42,585 nt of DNA from DAOUAG01 sp034432935 (GTDB lineage Bacteria; Chloroflexota; Dehalococcoidia; SM23-28-2; RBG-16-64-32). The notes below the pieces were generated by a model that worked only from the letters and a program-made list of their open reading frames with translations, was not told the origin of the DNA and searched no databases. A program made the position numbers and the translations under genes. The stretch covers positions 1 through 42,585 of the forward strand of contig DAOUBD010000010.1 of assembly GCA_034432935.1 (NCBI GenBank), written 5' to 3'. Below are positions 6,216 through 14,507 of this stretch, piece by piece (the stretch's first letter is position 1; every line of letters starts with the position of its first letter).

Positions 6216-7382
6216 CTAGTCCTTTCCGAGGATCAGAGTGCCGCAGGAGGATAGGACGCCCCCGGTGCCGTTGACGCAGGCCAGACGGGCGTTGGGCACC
6301 TGGCGCTGGCCGCATTCCCCGCGGAGCTGCCTCACGGCCTCGATGATCAGGAAGATCCCGAACATGCCGGGGTGGGTGTACGAGAGGCCGCCGCCGCTAG
6401 TGTTGAGGGGGAACTCCCCGCCAGGCGCCGTCCGCTGACCCTGCACGAAGGAGCCGCCCTCGCCCTTCTTGCAAAAGCCCAGGTCTTCTAGGACCACCAG
6501 CACGGTATAGGTGAAGGAGTCGTAGACCTCCACCACATCTATCTCGTCTGGCCTTACCCCAGCCATGCCGAAAGCGATGGGGCCCGAGATCTTGGCGGGC
6601 GTCTCGGTGAGATCAGGCATGGCGTAGATGCTGGTGTGAGTATGGGCCTCTCCTGCGCCCAGAAGCCACACTGGCGGCTTACGACAGTCGCGGGCCCGCT
6701 CCGGAGAGACGATCACCGCCGCACCGCCAGCGTCAGTAACTAAGCAGCAGTCGTACTTATGCAGCGGGTAAGCGACGTAGCGGGAGTTCAGTACATCTTC
6801 GATGGATAGGGGCTCCCTCATCATCGCTTTAGGGTTAAGCTGCGCCCACTTGCGCGTAGCCACGGCGATCTCTGCCAACTGCTCCTGGGTGGTGCCGTAC
6901 TGGTGCATGTGCCGCATGGCAGCCATGGCGTAGACGCTGGGGGCTGTCCCAGCGCCGTGGGGCCCCTCGTATTGAGAGGCTGGGTACCAGGGGTTCAGGT
7001 AGGTCCAGCGCCGGGGCAGGCGTCCTGCCCGTTGCCTGTCGGAGTAGGTTGTCTGTCCATGTACGATGAGGGCCACGTTGCACAAGCCGGCGCTAATGGC
7101 GGCGGCCGCGTGCTGAACGTGGAACTCGAAGGAGGACCCCCCTACCTGGGTAGAGTCGCTATAGCGGGGCGTTATGCCCAGGTACTCCGCCGATAATACG
7201 CTGTCCATGACCCCCGTGCCGGCGGTGAAGATAGCGTCGACCTCCGACTTGTCGATACCGGCGTCGTCCAAGGCGTTGCGGGCAGCCTCGGCCTGGAGCT
7301 GCAAGGACGACTTATTGGGAACGATCCCGATCTCGTCGGCCTCGGCGACGCCAGCGATGGCGGCTTTGCGGTACAGGGTCAT
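6216..7382 (-). CDS. SCP2-type thiolase-like protein, probable retro-aldolase (Ltp2-like)
   Basis: This 388-residue protein has the thiolase fold of the lipid-transfer/SCP-x family: ALDDAGIDKSEVDAIF near the N-terminus, VEVYDSFTYTVLVVLEDLGF in the middle, GGGLSYTHPGMFGIF and a closing GGVLSSCGTLIL. The loop that holds the nucleophilic Cys in true thiolases reads QVGGSSFEF (79-87) with no Cys. This suggests it does not act as a Claisen thiolase. In steroid side-chain catabolism, Ltp2-type proteins with this pattern act as aldol lyases in complex with a DUF35 protein. The DUF35 gene directly upstream overlaps it by 4 nt (ATGA), which supports a complex. The reaction is inferred from family. Confidence 0.85.
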   Translation of the reverse strand: MTLYRKAAIAGVAEADEIGIVPNKSSLQLQAEAARNALDDAGIDKSEVDAIFTAGTGVMDSVLSAEYLGITPRYSDSTQVGGSSFEFHVQHAAAAISAGLCNVALIVHGQTTYSDRQRAGRLPRRWTYLNPWYPASQYEGPHGAGTAPSVYAMAAMRHMHQYGTTQEQLAEIAVATRKWAQLNPKAMMREPLSIEDVLNSRYVAYPLHKYDCCLVTDAGGAAVIVSPERARDCRKPPVWLLGAGEAHTHTSIYAMPDLTETPAKISGPIAFGMAGVRPDEIDVVEVYDSFTYTVLVVLEDLGFCKKGEGGSFVQGQRTAPGGEFPLNTSGGGLSYTHPGMFGIFLIIEAVRQLRGECGQRQVPNARLACVNGTGGVLSSCGTLILGKD

Positions 7383-7807
7383 GGTTCCTCCTTGACGGGC
7401 CGGAAGCGCGGGATCGTGACCTCTTCCGTCAGAGGTTCGAAGGTCACCTCTACGGGCATGCCGCAGCGAAGGGCCTCTGGCTTGGGCTCGCAGTCCACCA
7501 ATAGCGTAAACAGCCGGACGCCCTCTTCCAGCTCCACAACCGCCGTTACGTAGGGAACGTCCTCAGCCCATTCCGGGTTCAGCGGCTGGTACTGGATGGC
7601 GAAGGTGTATATGGTGCCCCGCCCGCTGGATGGGCGCCACTCCACTTTCCACGAGAAACACCGGGGGCAAAACGGCCTCGGGTAGAAAAAGTGGCTCTGA
7701 CAAGCCGGGCAGTAGGGGATCATCAGTTGCCCCTTGCGCGCCCCTTCCCAATACGGCAACGCATCGGGACTAGGGAACGGTGGCGTCTTCTTTCTTTCCT
7801 GGATCAT
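7379..7807 (-). CDS. DUF35 Zn-ribbon/OB-fold protein (ChsH2 C-domain-like partner)
   Basis: This 142-residue protein has an N-terminal helix (DALPYWEGARKGQLMIPYC) that in this family docks on the thiolase. A rubredoxin-like zinc ribbon follows with Cys33, Cys36, Cys47 and Cys50 (CPAC and CPRC), and then an OB fold (GRGTIYTFAI...VPYVTAVVELEEGVRL). DUF35 proteins form tight complexes with SCP2-type thiolases and open their acyl-CoA binding tunnel. ATGA overlaps with the genes on both sides indicate translational coupling to the MmgE/PrpD gene before it and the thiolase after it. Confidence 0.92.
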   Translation of the reverse strand: MIQERKKTPPFPSPDALPYWEGARKGQLMIPYCPACQSHFFYPRPFCPRCFSWKVEWRPSSGRGTIYTFAIQYQPLNPEWAEDVPYVTAVVELEEGVRLFTLLVDCEPKPEALRCGMPVEVTFEPLTEEVTIPRFRPVKEEP

Positions 7808-9174
7808 ATGGTAAGCTGCCTCACTCTGCTTAGGCGGGCCGTCAGCTCGCCCACGTTTTGTAGTTCCTCCAAGTTGGCACAGATCTCCGCTATCCGGGCC
7901 GCCTCTTCTGGCTCCAGGATGAGGATGGCGCAGTCCCGGAACTTATCGGCGATCTCATCCCATGTCAGGGGGCGCCTGGGATCGCCTTTCGGAGCGTCAA
8001 CCCGCCGTGCCAATGTCTGGCCATCGCGGAGGCGAACGGCTACTTCAGCCCAGGAGTCCAGTGGGTTGCTGACAGGCCGTTGGTCCTCCCGCACGTCTAC
8101 CTGTTTGGCCAGCGCAATCACCTGCTGGCGCCTGACCGCCGTGTCGGTGAAAGCCGGCATCCCTAACCGGCCTTGCGCGAGGGCGGCGGCGACGACGTAC
8201 TGGAGGCTGAACTTGCCTTCGAGGCCAGTATCCGGCAGGCGATCCGTAATCAGGGGCATCAAGGAGCCACGGCTCACGGTTACCTCGATGGACTCGATAC
8301 GTCCCGCGTCGATCCTGGGAGCTAGCTCCAGGGCGGCGTCCACCGCCCGGTGCGTGGCGTAGCAGCATGGATACAGTTTTTGAGCGAGGCCCGGGGAGAC
8401 GATCTCGAAGGGATCACCAAGATTGTCCAGCCGGACGTCTTCGGCGGGCGGTTGCGCCAAGAAGGCCGCGAGGAAACCGCTCTCGCCGCCGATGGCATCG
8501 GCAGAGGCCGTGAACCCGGCCTCTGCCAGCAGGGCGGCTTCGACGCCGCTGCGGGCAGCCAGGCCCGCATGCAGTGGTTTGGTCATGGTGCCGAAGTTGG
8601 CCCGCAGCCCGCCGGCCATGGAAGACGCGACGCCCAGGGCTGCGCCTATCCGGGGCGCATCCAGCCCCAGGAGCTTCGCGCCGGCGGCGGCCGCGCCGAG
8701 AGACCCCAACGTCGACGTGGCATGCCAGCCCAGGGCGTAGTGCCGCGCCCCCAGGAGTGCCCCCAGCTTCGCCTCCACTTCCAGCCCGGCCACGAAGGCC
8801 GCGATCATCTCGCGGCCGCTGGCGCCGGCCACCTCTCCCACGGCCAGCACCGCTGGCAGCAGGGGCGCGCTGGGGTGGCCCCGCATGGAGTAGCTGACGT
8901 CGTCGTAATCGAGGGCGTGAGCAGAGACGCCGTTGACGAGGGCGGCGCTTTCCGCCGAGAGCCGCAAGGGCCAGCCCACGACGGAAGCCTCTCCGCTGGC
9001 AGAACTCTTTTGGGCGCGGAGGGCGACGATCGTGGCCGCCTCTTCACGGCACCCCGCCAGGGTTACCCCGATGGTGTCCAGAATTGCGCCTTTCGCCCGG
9101 GCTACCGCCTCCGCTGGCAACGCCCGGAAGCTCGTCTCGGCGACAAACCTAGAGAGCTGCTCAGAAAGAGACAT
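7804..9174 (-). CDS. MmgE/PrpD family protein
   Basis: This 456-residue protein spans the whole MmgE/PrpD family: the all-helical N domain with AHALDYDDVSYSMRGHPSAP (family signature near residue 88), the SSMAGGLRANFGTMTKPLHAG block near 190, and the smaller C-terminal domain with KLYPCCYATH. The family includes 2-methylcitrate dehydratase, cis-aconitate/itaconate decarboxylase and iminodisuccinate-type epimerase enzymes, all acting on branched polycarboxylates. In this operon it may dehydrate, isomerise or decarboxylate a tricarboxylate-like or alkylsuccinate-like intermediate, but that is inference. ATG 9174 follows AAGGGG, and the end overlaps the DUF35 gene by 4 nt. Confidence 0.88.
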   Translation of the reverse strand: MSLSEQLSRFVAETSFRALPAEAVARAKGAILDTIGVTLAGCREEAATIVALRAQKSSASGEASVVGWPLRLSAESAALVNGVSAHALDYDDVSYSMRGHPSAPLLPAVLAVGEVAGASGREMIAAFVAGLEVEAKLGALLGARHYALGWHATSTLGSLGAAAAGAKLLGLDAPRIGAALGVASSMAGGLRANFGTMTKPLHAGLAARSGVEAALLAEAGFTASADAIGGESGFLAAFLAQPPAEDVRLDNLGDPFEIVSPGLAQKLYPCCYATHRAVDAALELAPRIDAGRIESIEVTVSRGSLMPLITDRLPDTGLEGKFSLQYVVAAALAQGRLGMPAFTDTAVRRQQVIALAKQVDVREDQRPVSNPLDSWAEVAVRLRDGQTLARRVDAPKGDPRRPLTWDEIADKFRDCAILILEPEEAARIAEICANLEELQNVGELTARLSRVRQLTI

Positions 9175-9176
9175 GG

Positions 9177-10358
9177 CTAACCCCTTGGCAAACCCAGGCC
9201 CCGGATAGCGATGATGCCTCGCTGGACCTCGCTAGTGCCGCCGGCGATGGTGAGGGCGGGGGACCATAGGTAGGCGCGTAACAGCCGGCCGCGCACGGGC
9301 GCCCGGGGATCGCCCCGGTCGAGCTGGCCGTAGAGGCCCAAGAGCCTGAGCCCCGTGAGAGCTACGCGCTGGCTCAGCTCAGTGGCGAAGAGCTTGGCGC
9401 AGGACGCCTCGTGGTTGGGGACGATGCCGCGGTTCTGGAGCGTGGCTACCCTGAAGGACAGCAGCCGTGCGGTCTGGGTTTCGATGGCTCGTTCGGCGAG
9501 CTCTAGCCGCAGCGTGGGCGGTAGAGGGCGGCTCCGGCCCCACTCTGATGCCAGACGGACCAAGTCCTCGACGGCGTTGGCCTGGGCCATGGCAGCGCCG
9601 ATGGAGGACCTCTCGAAGTCTAGGGTGCTGGTGGCGTAGTACCAGCCCCGGTTCTCTTCCCCCAGCAGGTCCCGCCGCGGCACGCGCACGTCTTCGAAGA
9701 AGACCTCGTTAAAGCCTGGGACTCCAGCCATATTCACCAGGGGCCGGACGGTGATGCCAGGGGACTTCATGTCCACCAGGAAGTAGGAGATCCCCTTGTG
9801 CTTGGGCGCCTCCGGGTCCGTGCGCGCCAGGAGGATCATGCGCCTGGCGAACTGAGCGCCGGAGGTCCAGATCTTCTGGCCGTTAACGATATAGTCGTCT
9901 CCATAGCGCACGGCCCGCGTTGTCAGGGAGGCCAGGTCAGAGCCGGCGCCTGGCTCCGAAAAGCCCTGGCACCAGAGCACCTCACCGGAGAGGATCCCAG
10001 GGAGGTGCTCCTTCTTCTGCTCCTCGCTGCCATGAAGAATGATCGTGGGGCCGGCGTAGTTGACGCCGACCCCACCAGGGCGTGGCGCACGGGCGCGGGC
10101 CATCTCTTCGTTGAAGATGAACTGTTGGATCACAGACAGGCCGGCGCCGCCGTACTCCTTGGGCCAGGCCGGGGCGATCCAGCCCTTGGCGGCCAGCTTC
10201 TTCGTCCACTCGGGGTAAGCGCCATAGCGGTCGATCCCGTCGTGGGCGCCCTCTTCATCCTCGGGCCCTCTGCCAAAGGTGGCCGGCAGCTCCTTGTCCA
10301 GGAAGTCCCGGACCTCCTGGCGGAATGCGGCCTCTTCTGGTGAATCGCGGAAGTCCAT
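9177..10358 (-). CDS. Acyl-CoA dehydrogenase (FadE family)
   Basis: This 393-residue protein starts MDFRDSPEEAAFRQEVRDFL. It has WPKEYGGAG (65-73), the FAD/acyl loop WCQGFSEPGAGSD (129-141), KIWTSGA (162-168) and the closing TIAGGTSEVQRGIIAIRGLG. The Glu of MCAD's YEGT motif is Gly here; the likely catalytic base is Glu249 in TLDFERSSIG, the position used by isovaleryl-CoA dehydrogenase. It would introduce an alpha,beta double bond in an acyl-CoA and reduce ETF, probably the fused ETF at 18957. ATG 10358 overlaps the mutase stop as TGATG, so the 18-residue upstream extension is rejected. A paralogue lies at 31483. Confidence 0.92.
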   Translation of the reverse strand: MDFRDSPEEAAFRQEVRDFLDKELPATFGRGPEDEEGAHDGIDRYGAYPEWTKKLAAKGWIAPAWPKEYGGAGLSVIQQFIFNEEMARARAPRPGGVGVNYAGPTIILHGSEEQKKEHLPGILSGEVLWCQGFSEPGAGSDLASLTTRAVRYGDDYIVNGQKIWTSGAQFARRMILLARTDPEAPKHKGISYFLVDMKSPGITVRPLVNMAGVPGFNEVFFEDVRVPRRDLLGEENRGWYYATSTLDFERSSIGAAMAQANAVEDLVRLASEWGRSRPLPPTLRLELAERAIETQTARLLSFRVATLQNRGIVPNHEASCAKLFATELSQRVALTGLRLLGLYGQLDRGDPRAPVRGRLLRAYLWSPALTIAGGTSEVQRGIIAIRGLGLPRG

Positions 10359-12079
10359 CAGACGACCCCCCCGGACCGGTAGACGCCGAAGACGTCCCTG
10401 AGGACGTCGCATATCTCCCCGATAGTGGCGTACACCCTGACTGCGTCCATGAAGTAAGGAATCAGGTTCTCGTCTTCCTTCTGAGCCGCGTCGCGAATGG
10501 CCTTGAGGGCGGCGTCGACGGCGGACTGGCTGCGCTGTTCCTTGACGCGGCGCAGGCGGGCGAGCTGCCTCTCCTCTGCCGTCTCTATAAGGGACTGGTC
10601 ATAGGGGTGTGACAGTCGTGGCGGCACCACCTCCAGCTCCCGCTCGCCCGTGAACTTGTTCACCCCCACCACGACGCGCTCGCCAGTCTCCAGTTGGCGT
10701 TGCATCTCGTAGGCAGAACGGGCGATCTCGCGTTGAGTGTAGCCAGACTTGATGGCCTCGACTCCGCCGCCCAGGTCGTCCACCTTGTTGATGACGTCCC
10801 AGATCTCGCTCTCCACCTCATCGGTGAGAGCCTCGACAAAGTAGGATCCGGCCAAGGGGTCCTGAACCTGGCCCAGCTTGGCCTCAAAGCGCATGATACG
10901 GGTCGCGTCGATGGTGAGCTGCCGGGCTTCGTGGCTGTGGCCGAGGCCCAGGACTTCGTCCCAGGGCACGCCGCCGGTGCCGTAGCCTGTCGCCAGGTAG
11001 CCCGCTACTCCACCAAGGACGCCTCGCACGAGGTTGTTGAGGGGGCGCTGGAGCGTGTAGCAACTAGGTCCAACGAAGACCGAGTCACCCCCTCGCATGA
11101 TCCATGAACGGGGGTTCTTGGCGCCAAACCGCTCTTTCATGATGCGGGCCCAGATGCGCCGGTTAGCCCGCGCCCGGGCTATCTCCCGCCAGAAGTCCAT
11201 GCCGGCGCCGAAGTCCAAGAAGGTGAACCTGGGGATAAACTCGTCGACGTCCAAACCGGCCTCGATCCCTAGTTGCACGTAGGAGATGGCGTGGGCGAAA
11301 CAGAAGCCCGACGCCTGCACTTCGGTGGCGCCGGCCTCCCGCATGTGGTAGCCGCAGATGCTGATAACGTTCATCTCCGGCGCGTACTTGTGGCAAAAGG
11401 TGATGGTGTCCCGCACCATACGCATGGAGGCGTCCGGGGGGAAGATGTAGGTACCGCGGCTGGCGAACTCCTTGAGGATGTCGTTTTGGGGGGTGCCCCG
11501 CAGTTTGTCCAAGGGCACTCCTTTTTTCTCGGCCAGGACAAAGTACATGGCGAGGATGATGTTGCACGGGGCGTTGATGGTGAAGTTAGAGGCCATACGG
11601 TCTAGGGTCACCACCCCGTCGAACGCCTCGTACAACGTCTCAAAGTCGTCGAGGGTGTCTACGGCTATGCCGGTGCGGCCCACCTCCCCCTCGGCTATGG
11701 GGTGGTCAGAGTCGTATCCGCACTGCGTCGGCAGGTCAAAGGCGACGTTGGCGCCGCGGCGCCGCTCCTTACGCCAGAGGTCACGGGTGTCCTCCACTGT
11801 GCCGTAACCGGCATACACGCCGGCGCGGGGTCCCACTTGCTCCGTCTCCGCCGTGTAGGGCGTGGCGAAGATGGGGACAGCGTAGAGGCCCCGCGTATAC
11901 GGATACTCGCCAGGGAACCCGAGCTTGTCCATATAGCGCCCGTCTTTCACATCGAGAGGCGTGTACAGCTTGGTGGGAGGCTCTTGTAACTGCAGGCGTT
12001 CCAGGTTGCGCTTGAGGGTCGTCGCTTCCCATCTCTCGCGGTTAGCCCGGATCTCTTCTTTTTCGCTCGGGTCGTACAT
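10358..12079 (-). CDS. Acyl-CoA mutase large subunit (methylmalonyl-CoA mutase superfamily), divergent
   Basis: This 573-residue catalytic TIM-barrel subunit has no B12 domain; that domain is encoded separately just upstream. Family motifs are clear: YTRGLY, AFDLPTQCGYDSDHP, VGRTGIAVDT, QNDILKEF, GYHMREAGAT, FGAKNPRSW, DPLAGSYFVEALT and GVNKF. The equivalents of substrate residues Tyr89 and Arg207 of methylmalonyl-CoA mutase are present (Tyr89, Arg208), which suggests a carboxylated substrate. However, the RPWTxRQ element is replaced by a longer AETEQVGPRAGV stretch (77-88). HSQ becomes GDS near 331-333, and QSLHTNxxDEA becomes YGTGGVPWDEVLG (366-378). It is therefore none of the well-known mutases (MCM, ICM, ECM, HCM). 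SD GGAAGG precedes the ATG. Confidence 0.88.
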   Translation of the reverse strand: MYDPSEKEEIRANRERWEATTLKRNLERLQLQEPPTKLYTPLDVKDGRYMDKLGFPGEYPYTRGLYAVPIFATPYTAETEQVGPRAGVYAGYGTVEDTRDLWRKERRRGANVAFDLPTQCGYDSDHPIAEGEVGRTGIAVDTLDDFETLYEAFDGVVTLDRMASNFTINAPCNIILAMYFVLAEKKGVPLDKLRGTPQNDILKEFASRGTYIFPPDASMRMVRDTITFCHKYAPEMNVISICGYHMREAGATEVQASGFCFAHAISYVQLGIEAGLDVDEFIPRFTFLDFGAGMDFWREIARARANRRIWARIMKERFGAKNPRSWIMRGGDSVFVGPSCYTLQRPLNNLVRGVLGGVAGYLATGYGTGGVPWDEVLGLGHSHEARQLTIDATRIMRFEAKLGQVQDPLAGSYFVEALTDEVESEIWDVINKVDDLGGGVEAIKSGYTQREIARSAYEMQRQLETGERVVVGVNKFTGERELEVVPPRLSHPYDQSLIETAEERQLARLRRVKEQRSQSAVDAALKAIRDAAQKEDENLIPYFMDAVRVYATIGEICDVLRDVFGVYRSGGVV

Positions 12080-12092
12080 GTTTCACACCTTC

Positions 12093-12518
12093 CTAGGGCA
12101 GGTTGGCTTCCTTGGACCTCCTTACGTGTTCCCGTATGTAGTCGCTGATGTCGCTGATAAGGGTGCCTGGCGGAAAGATCCTTTGGATCCCCCGTTCCTG
12201 TAGGTAGGGCACGTCCTCCGGCGGGATTATGCCGCCGCCGATCACCAGGACATCGCCGCAGCCGCGCTTCCGCAGCTCCTCCACCGTCCGCGGGAAGAGG
12301 GTCTTGTGGGCGCCCGATAGGCACGACAGCCCGACGACATCGGCGTCCTCCTGGAGGGCGGCCTCCGCGATCTCCTCCGGCGTCTGGCGGATGCCCGTGA
12401 AGATGACCTCGAAGCCGGCGTCACGCAGGCCCATAGCGATGACCTTGGCGCCACGGTCGTGACCGTCAAGGCCTGGCTTAGCGATGAGAACCCGGATGCG
12501 ATCCTCCTTCGTCATCAT
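12093..12518 (-). CDS. Acyl-CoA mutase small subunit, B12-binding
   Basis: This 141-residue Rossmann-like cobalamin-binding protein has the DxHxxG motif: Lys14, Asp18 and His20 in AKPGLDGHDRG, where His is the lower axial ligand of cobalt. It also has GLSCLSGAHKTLF (loop for the nucleotide tail), VIGGGIIPPEDV and the terminal IFPPGT. Its length is that of stand-alone small subunits such as IcmB/HcmB. It lies 13 nt upstream of the large subunit gene, so both are translated together and should form the holoenzyme. No MeaB/ArgK-type chaperone GTPase gene was found in the window. Confidence 0.93.
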   Translation of the reverse strand: MMTKEDRIRVLIAKPGLDGHDRGAKVIAMGLRDAGFEVIFTGIRQTPEEIAEAALQEDADVVGLSCLSGAHKTLFPRTVEELRKRGCGDVLVIGGGIIPPEDVPYLQERGIQRIFPPGTLISDISDYIREHVRRSKEANLP

Positions 12519-12527
12519 GACTTCACC

Positions 12528-13718
12528 TCAGCCGATTATCTGTGCCTCTCGCAGCGCCTCGACCTCTGCACCCGTGTGGCCCAGAAGGCCGGTGAGTATC
12601 TCGTCCGTATGCTGCCCCAGCAGGGGAGGCGGCAGATAGGTGCGGCGGGTGGCGGGATCAGCGCCGGAGAAGTGGAGAGGGTTGCCGACCAAGCGGATCT
12701 CGTCCCCCTTGGCGTGGGGAACCGGCACTATCATCTCGGTGGCCTCCACCTGCGGGTATGCCACTGCCTGGGCGATGTCGTTTATGGGGGAGCAGGGCAC
12801 GTCGGCCTCGTCCAAGCGAGCCAACCATTCCTCGGTGCTTCGTTGACGGAAGGTCGCCTCCAACTCCTGCTCCAGGGCCTGGCGGTTTTCGACGATCTTC
12901 CGTTGGGAGGAGAAACGCTCGTCTTGGGCCAGATCATACCGCTCCAAGGCACAGCAAAGAGCATCGAACTTGAACGGTGCCGCGACCGCTATGTAACCGT
13001 CCTGGGTCTGGTAGATGCCGTAGGGCAAGGCGGCGATATGGCTCGAACCGATATTCCTTAGCACGATGCCACAGATCGTGTAGAGCGCGATCTCGTAGGC
13101 CAACTGGTAGATGGTGGACTCCAACAGGGAGGTCTCTACGCGCTGGCCGCGTCCGGTCTTCTCGCGTTGGTAAAGGGCAGCCAGCGTCCCTGCCACGGCG
13201 ACGAAGGCGGCGCCCTGGTCGGCCACCGCTATGCCGTTGCGTACCGGCCGGTCGCCTGGGTTTCCGGTGAGGGAGACGGCACCCGTCATAGCCTGGACGC
13301 AGAGGTCGTAGGCGGGCCGGTCCCGCAGGGGGCCGACGGACCCGAAGCCGGTGATGGAGGTGCAGATGATGCGAGGGTTGATGGCGGACAACTGCTCGTA
13401 GCCGATGCCCAGCCTCTCTGGGACGCCAGGCCGGAAGTTGTCGAAGACGACGTCCGATACCCTTACGAGGTCGTGGAGGATCTGGCGTCCCTCGGGCTTC
13501 TCGATGTCCAGGGCGAGGCTCTTCTTGTTCCGGTTGACGCTCAGGAAGTAGAAATGCATCCCCTTGTAAGAGAAGCGGTCGTGGGACTCTTCCCGGGACC
13601 CGGGGGGCTCGATCTTGATCACTTCGGCGCCCAGGTCTGCCAGGAGCATGGTGGCATATGGGCCCGCCAACGCCCTGGTGAAGTCCAATATCCTGACGCC
13701 TGCGAGGACGGTCTCCAT
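12528..13718 (-). CDS. Type III (CaiB/BaiF) CoA-transferase
   Basis: This 396-residue protein has the family III landmarks: LAGVRILDFTRALAGPYATM, GAEVIKIEPPG, DNFRPGVPERLG, the catalytic Asp138 in RPAYDLCVQAMTG, and PYGIYQTQDGYIAVAA. Such enzymes move CoA between free acids, often from succinyl-CoA to a pathway acid, through an aspartyl-acyl anhydride. It is clearly related to the CaiB protein at 36501, with the same position for the catalytic Asp. It sits between the ScpB-like crotonase and the mutase subunits, so it may activate the mutase substrate. Donor and acceptor are not predictable. Confidence 0.92.
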   Translation of the reverse strand: METVLAGVRILDFTRALAGPYATMLLADLGAEVIKIEPPGSREESHDRFSYKGMHFYFLSVNRNKKSLALDIEKPEGRQILHDLVRVSDVVFDNFRPGVPERLGIGYEQLSAINPRIICTSITGFGSVGPLRDRPAYDLCVQAMTGAVSLTGNPGDRPVRNGIAVADQGAAFVAVAGTLAALYQREKTGRGQRVETSLLESTIYQLAYEIALYTICGIVLRNIGSSHIAALPYGIYQTQDGYIAVAAPFKFDALCCALERYDLAQDERFSSQRKIVENRQALEQELEATFRQRSTEEWLARLDEADVPCSPINDIAQAVAYPQVEATEMIVPVPHAKGDEIRLVGNPLHFSGADPATRRTYLPPPLLGQHTDEILTGLLGHTGAEVEALREAQIIG

Positions 13719-13721
13719 GGC

Positions 13722-14507
13722 TTACCTTCCGCTGAATTGCGGTTTTCTCTTCTCCGCGAAGGCTTTGCGGGCCTCCAGCGCGTCGGCGCTCTGGAAGGCG
13801 GCTGCCATCAAATGGCGGGCTTCAGCCTCGTCCTCGGGCGAAGGCGGGCCGAGGGCGAGCCGGTTCAGGATCCTCTTGGCCCCCTTGACCGCCAAGGGGG
13901 CATTCTCTTCGGCTATCTCACGGGCAAGGTTCTCCACATAAGCATCAAAGGTGCTGCCGGGTTCCACATGGGTGAGTATGCCTAGGTGGAGGGCTTCTTG
14001 GGATGTGAAACGGCGTCCCGTCAGGAAGAGGGCCTTGGCAGCCGTCACGCCCAGGCTTCGGACGAACAGGGCGTATCCCTCGAGAGGGTAGACGACGCCC
14101 AGTTTCACAGGAGGCATCCCGAAGGTCGACTCCGGCGTTGCGACCCGCAGATCACAGGCCAAGGCCAGATGCAACCCTGCCCCCAGCGCGAAGCCCCTGA
14201 TGGCCGCAACGACGGGGTAGGGGAAGTTGGCGATGGCCTCCAGCCCGTACTCCAGGGGGTTACGCCGGGGCCCTTCTTGGCCCTCGCCGCGCCCCGGAAT
14301 GCGGCCGATGTCATAGCCTGAAGAGAAGGCCTTGCCCCCAGCGCCGGTGACCACTACGCAGCGCACCTCGTCCGAACCGGCCAGCTCGTTCAAGCGGTCA
14401 CCCAGAAGGAGCATGATCTCCGGGCTCAACGAGTTCATCTTGTCAGGGCGGTTGATGGTCAGGACCAGGACCCGGCCCCGGCGTTCCTCTAGAAGGTCGG
14501 TGCTCAT
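13722..14507 (-). CDS. Crotonase-family protein, methylmalonyl-CoA decarboxylase (ScpB/YgfG)-like
   Basis: This 261-residue crotonase keeps oxyanion-hole segments KAFSSGYDI and GFALGAGLHLAL. Both Glu residues used by enoyl-CoA hydratase are absent: His in GAGLHL, and Pro in GMPPVKLG. Instead the segment TFGMPPVKLGVVYPLEGY and the ending AFAEKRKPQFSGR resemble E. coli methylmalonyl-CoA decarboxylase ScpB, including the Tyr at 140. ScpB's His66 is Tyr65 here. A decarboxylase of a malonyl-CoA-type product fits well next to the acyl-CoA mutase, as in the Sbm-YgfG pair. Ring hydrolysis or isomerisation cannot be excluded. It ends 3 nt before the CaiB gene and overlaps the amidohydrolase gene by 4 nt. 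Confidence 0.8.
   Translation of the reverse strand: MSTDLLEERRGRVLVLTINRPDKMNSLSPEIMLLLGDRLNELAGSDEVRCVVVTGAGGKAFSSGYDIGRIPGRGEGQEGPRRNPLEYGLEAIANFPYPVVAAIRGFALGAGLHLALACDLRVATPESTFGMPPVKLGVVYPLEGYALFVRSLGVTAAKALFLTGRRFTSQEALHLGILTHVEPGSTFDAYVENLAREIAEENAPLAVKGAKRILNRLALGPPSPEDEAEARHLMAAAFQSADALEARKAFAEKRKPQFSGR

Noticed and set aside
8350..9180. Open plus-strand frame antisense to the MmgE/PrpD gene
   Set aside because: The opposite strand encodes an unambiguous full-length MmgE/PrpD protein. The antisense product is compositionally biased and has no motif.
10359..10412. Extended N-terminus for the acyl-CoA dehydrogenase
   Set aside because: The extra 18 residues are basic and overlap the mutase C-terminus. 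The MDFRDSPEE start at 10358 overlaps the mutase stop as TGATG and fits the family.
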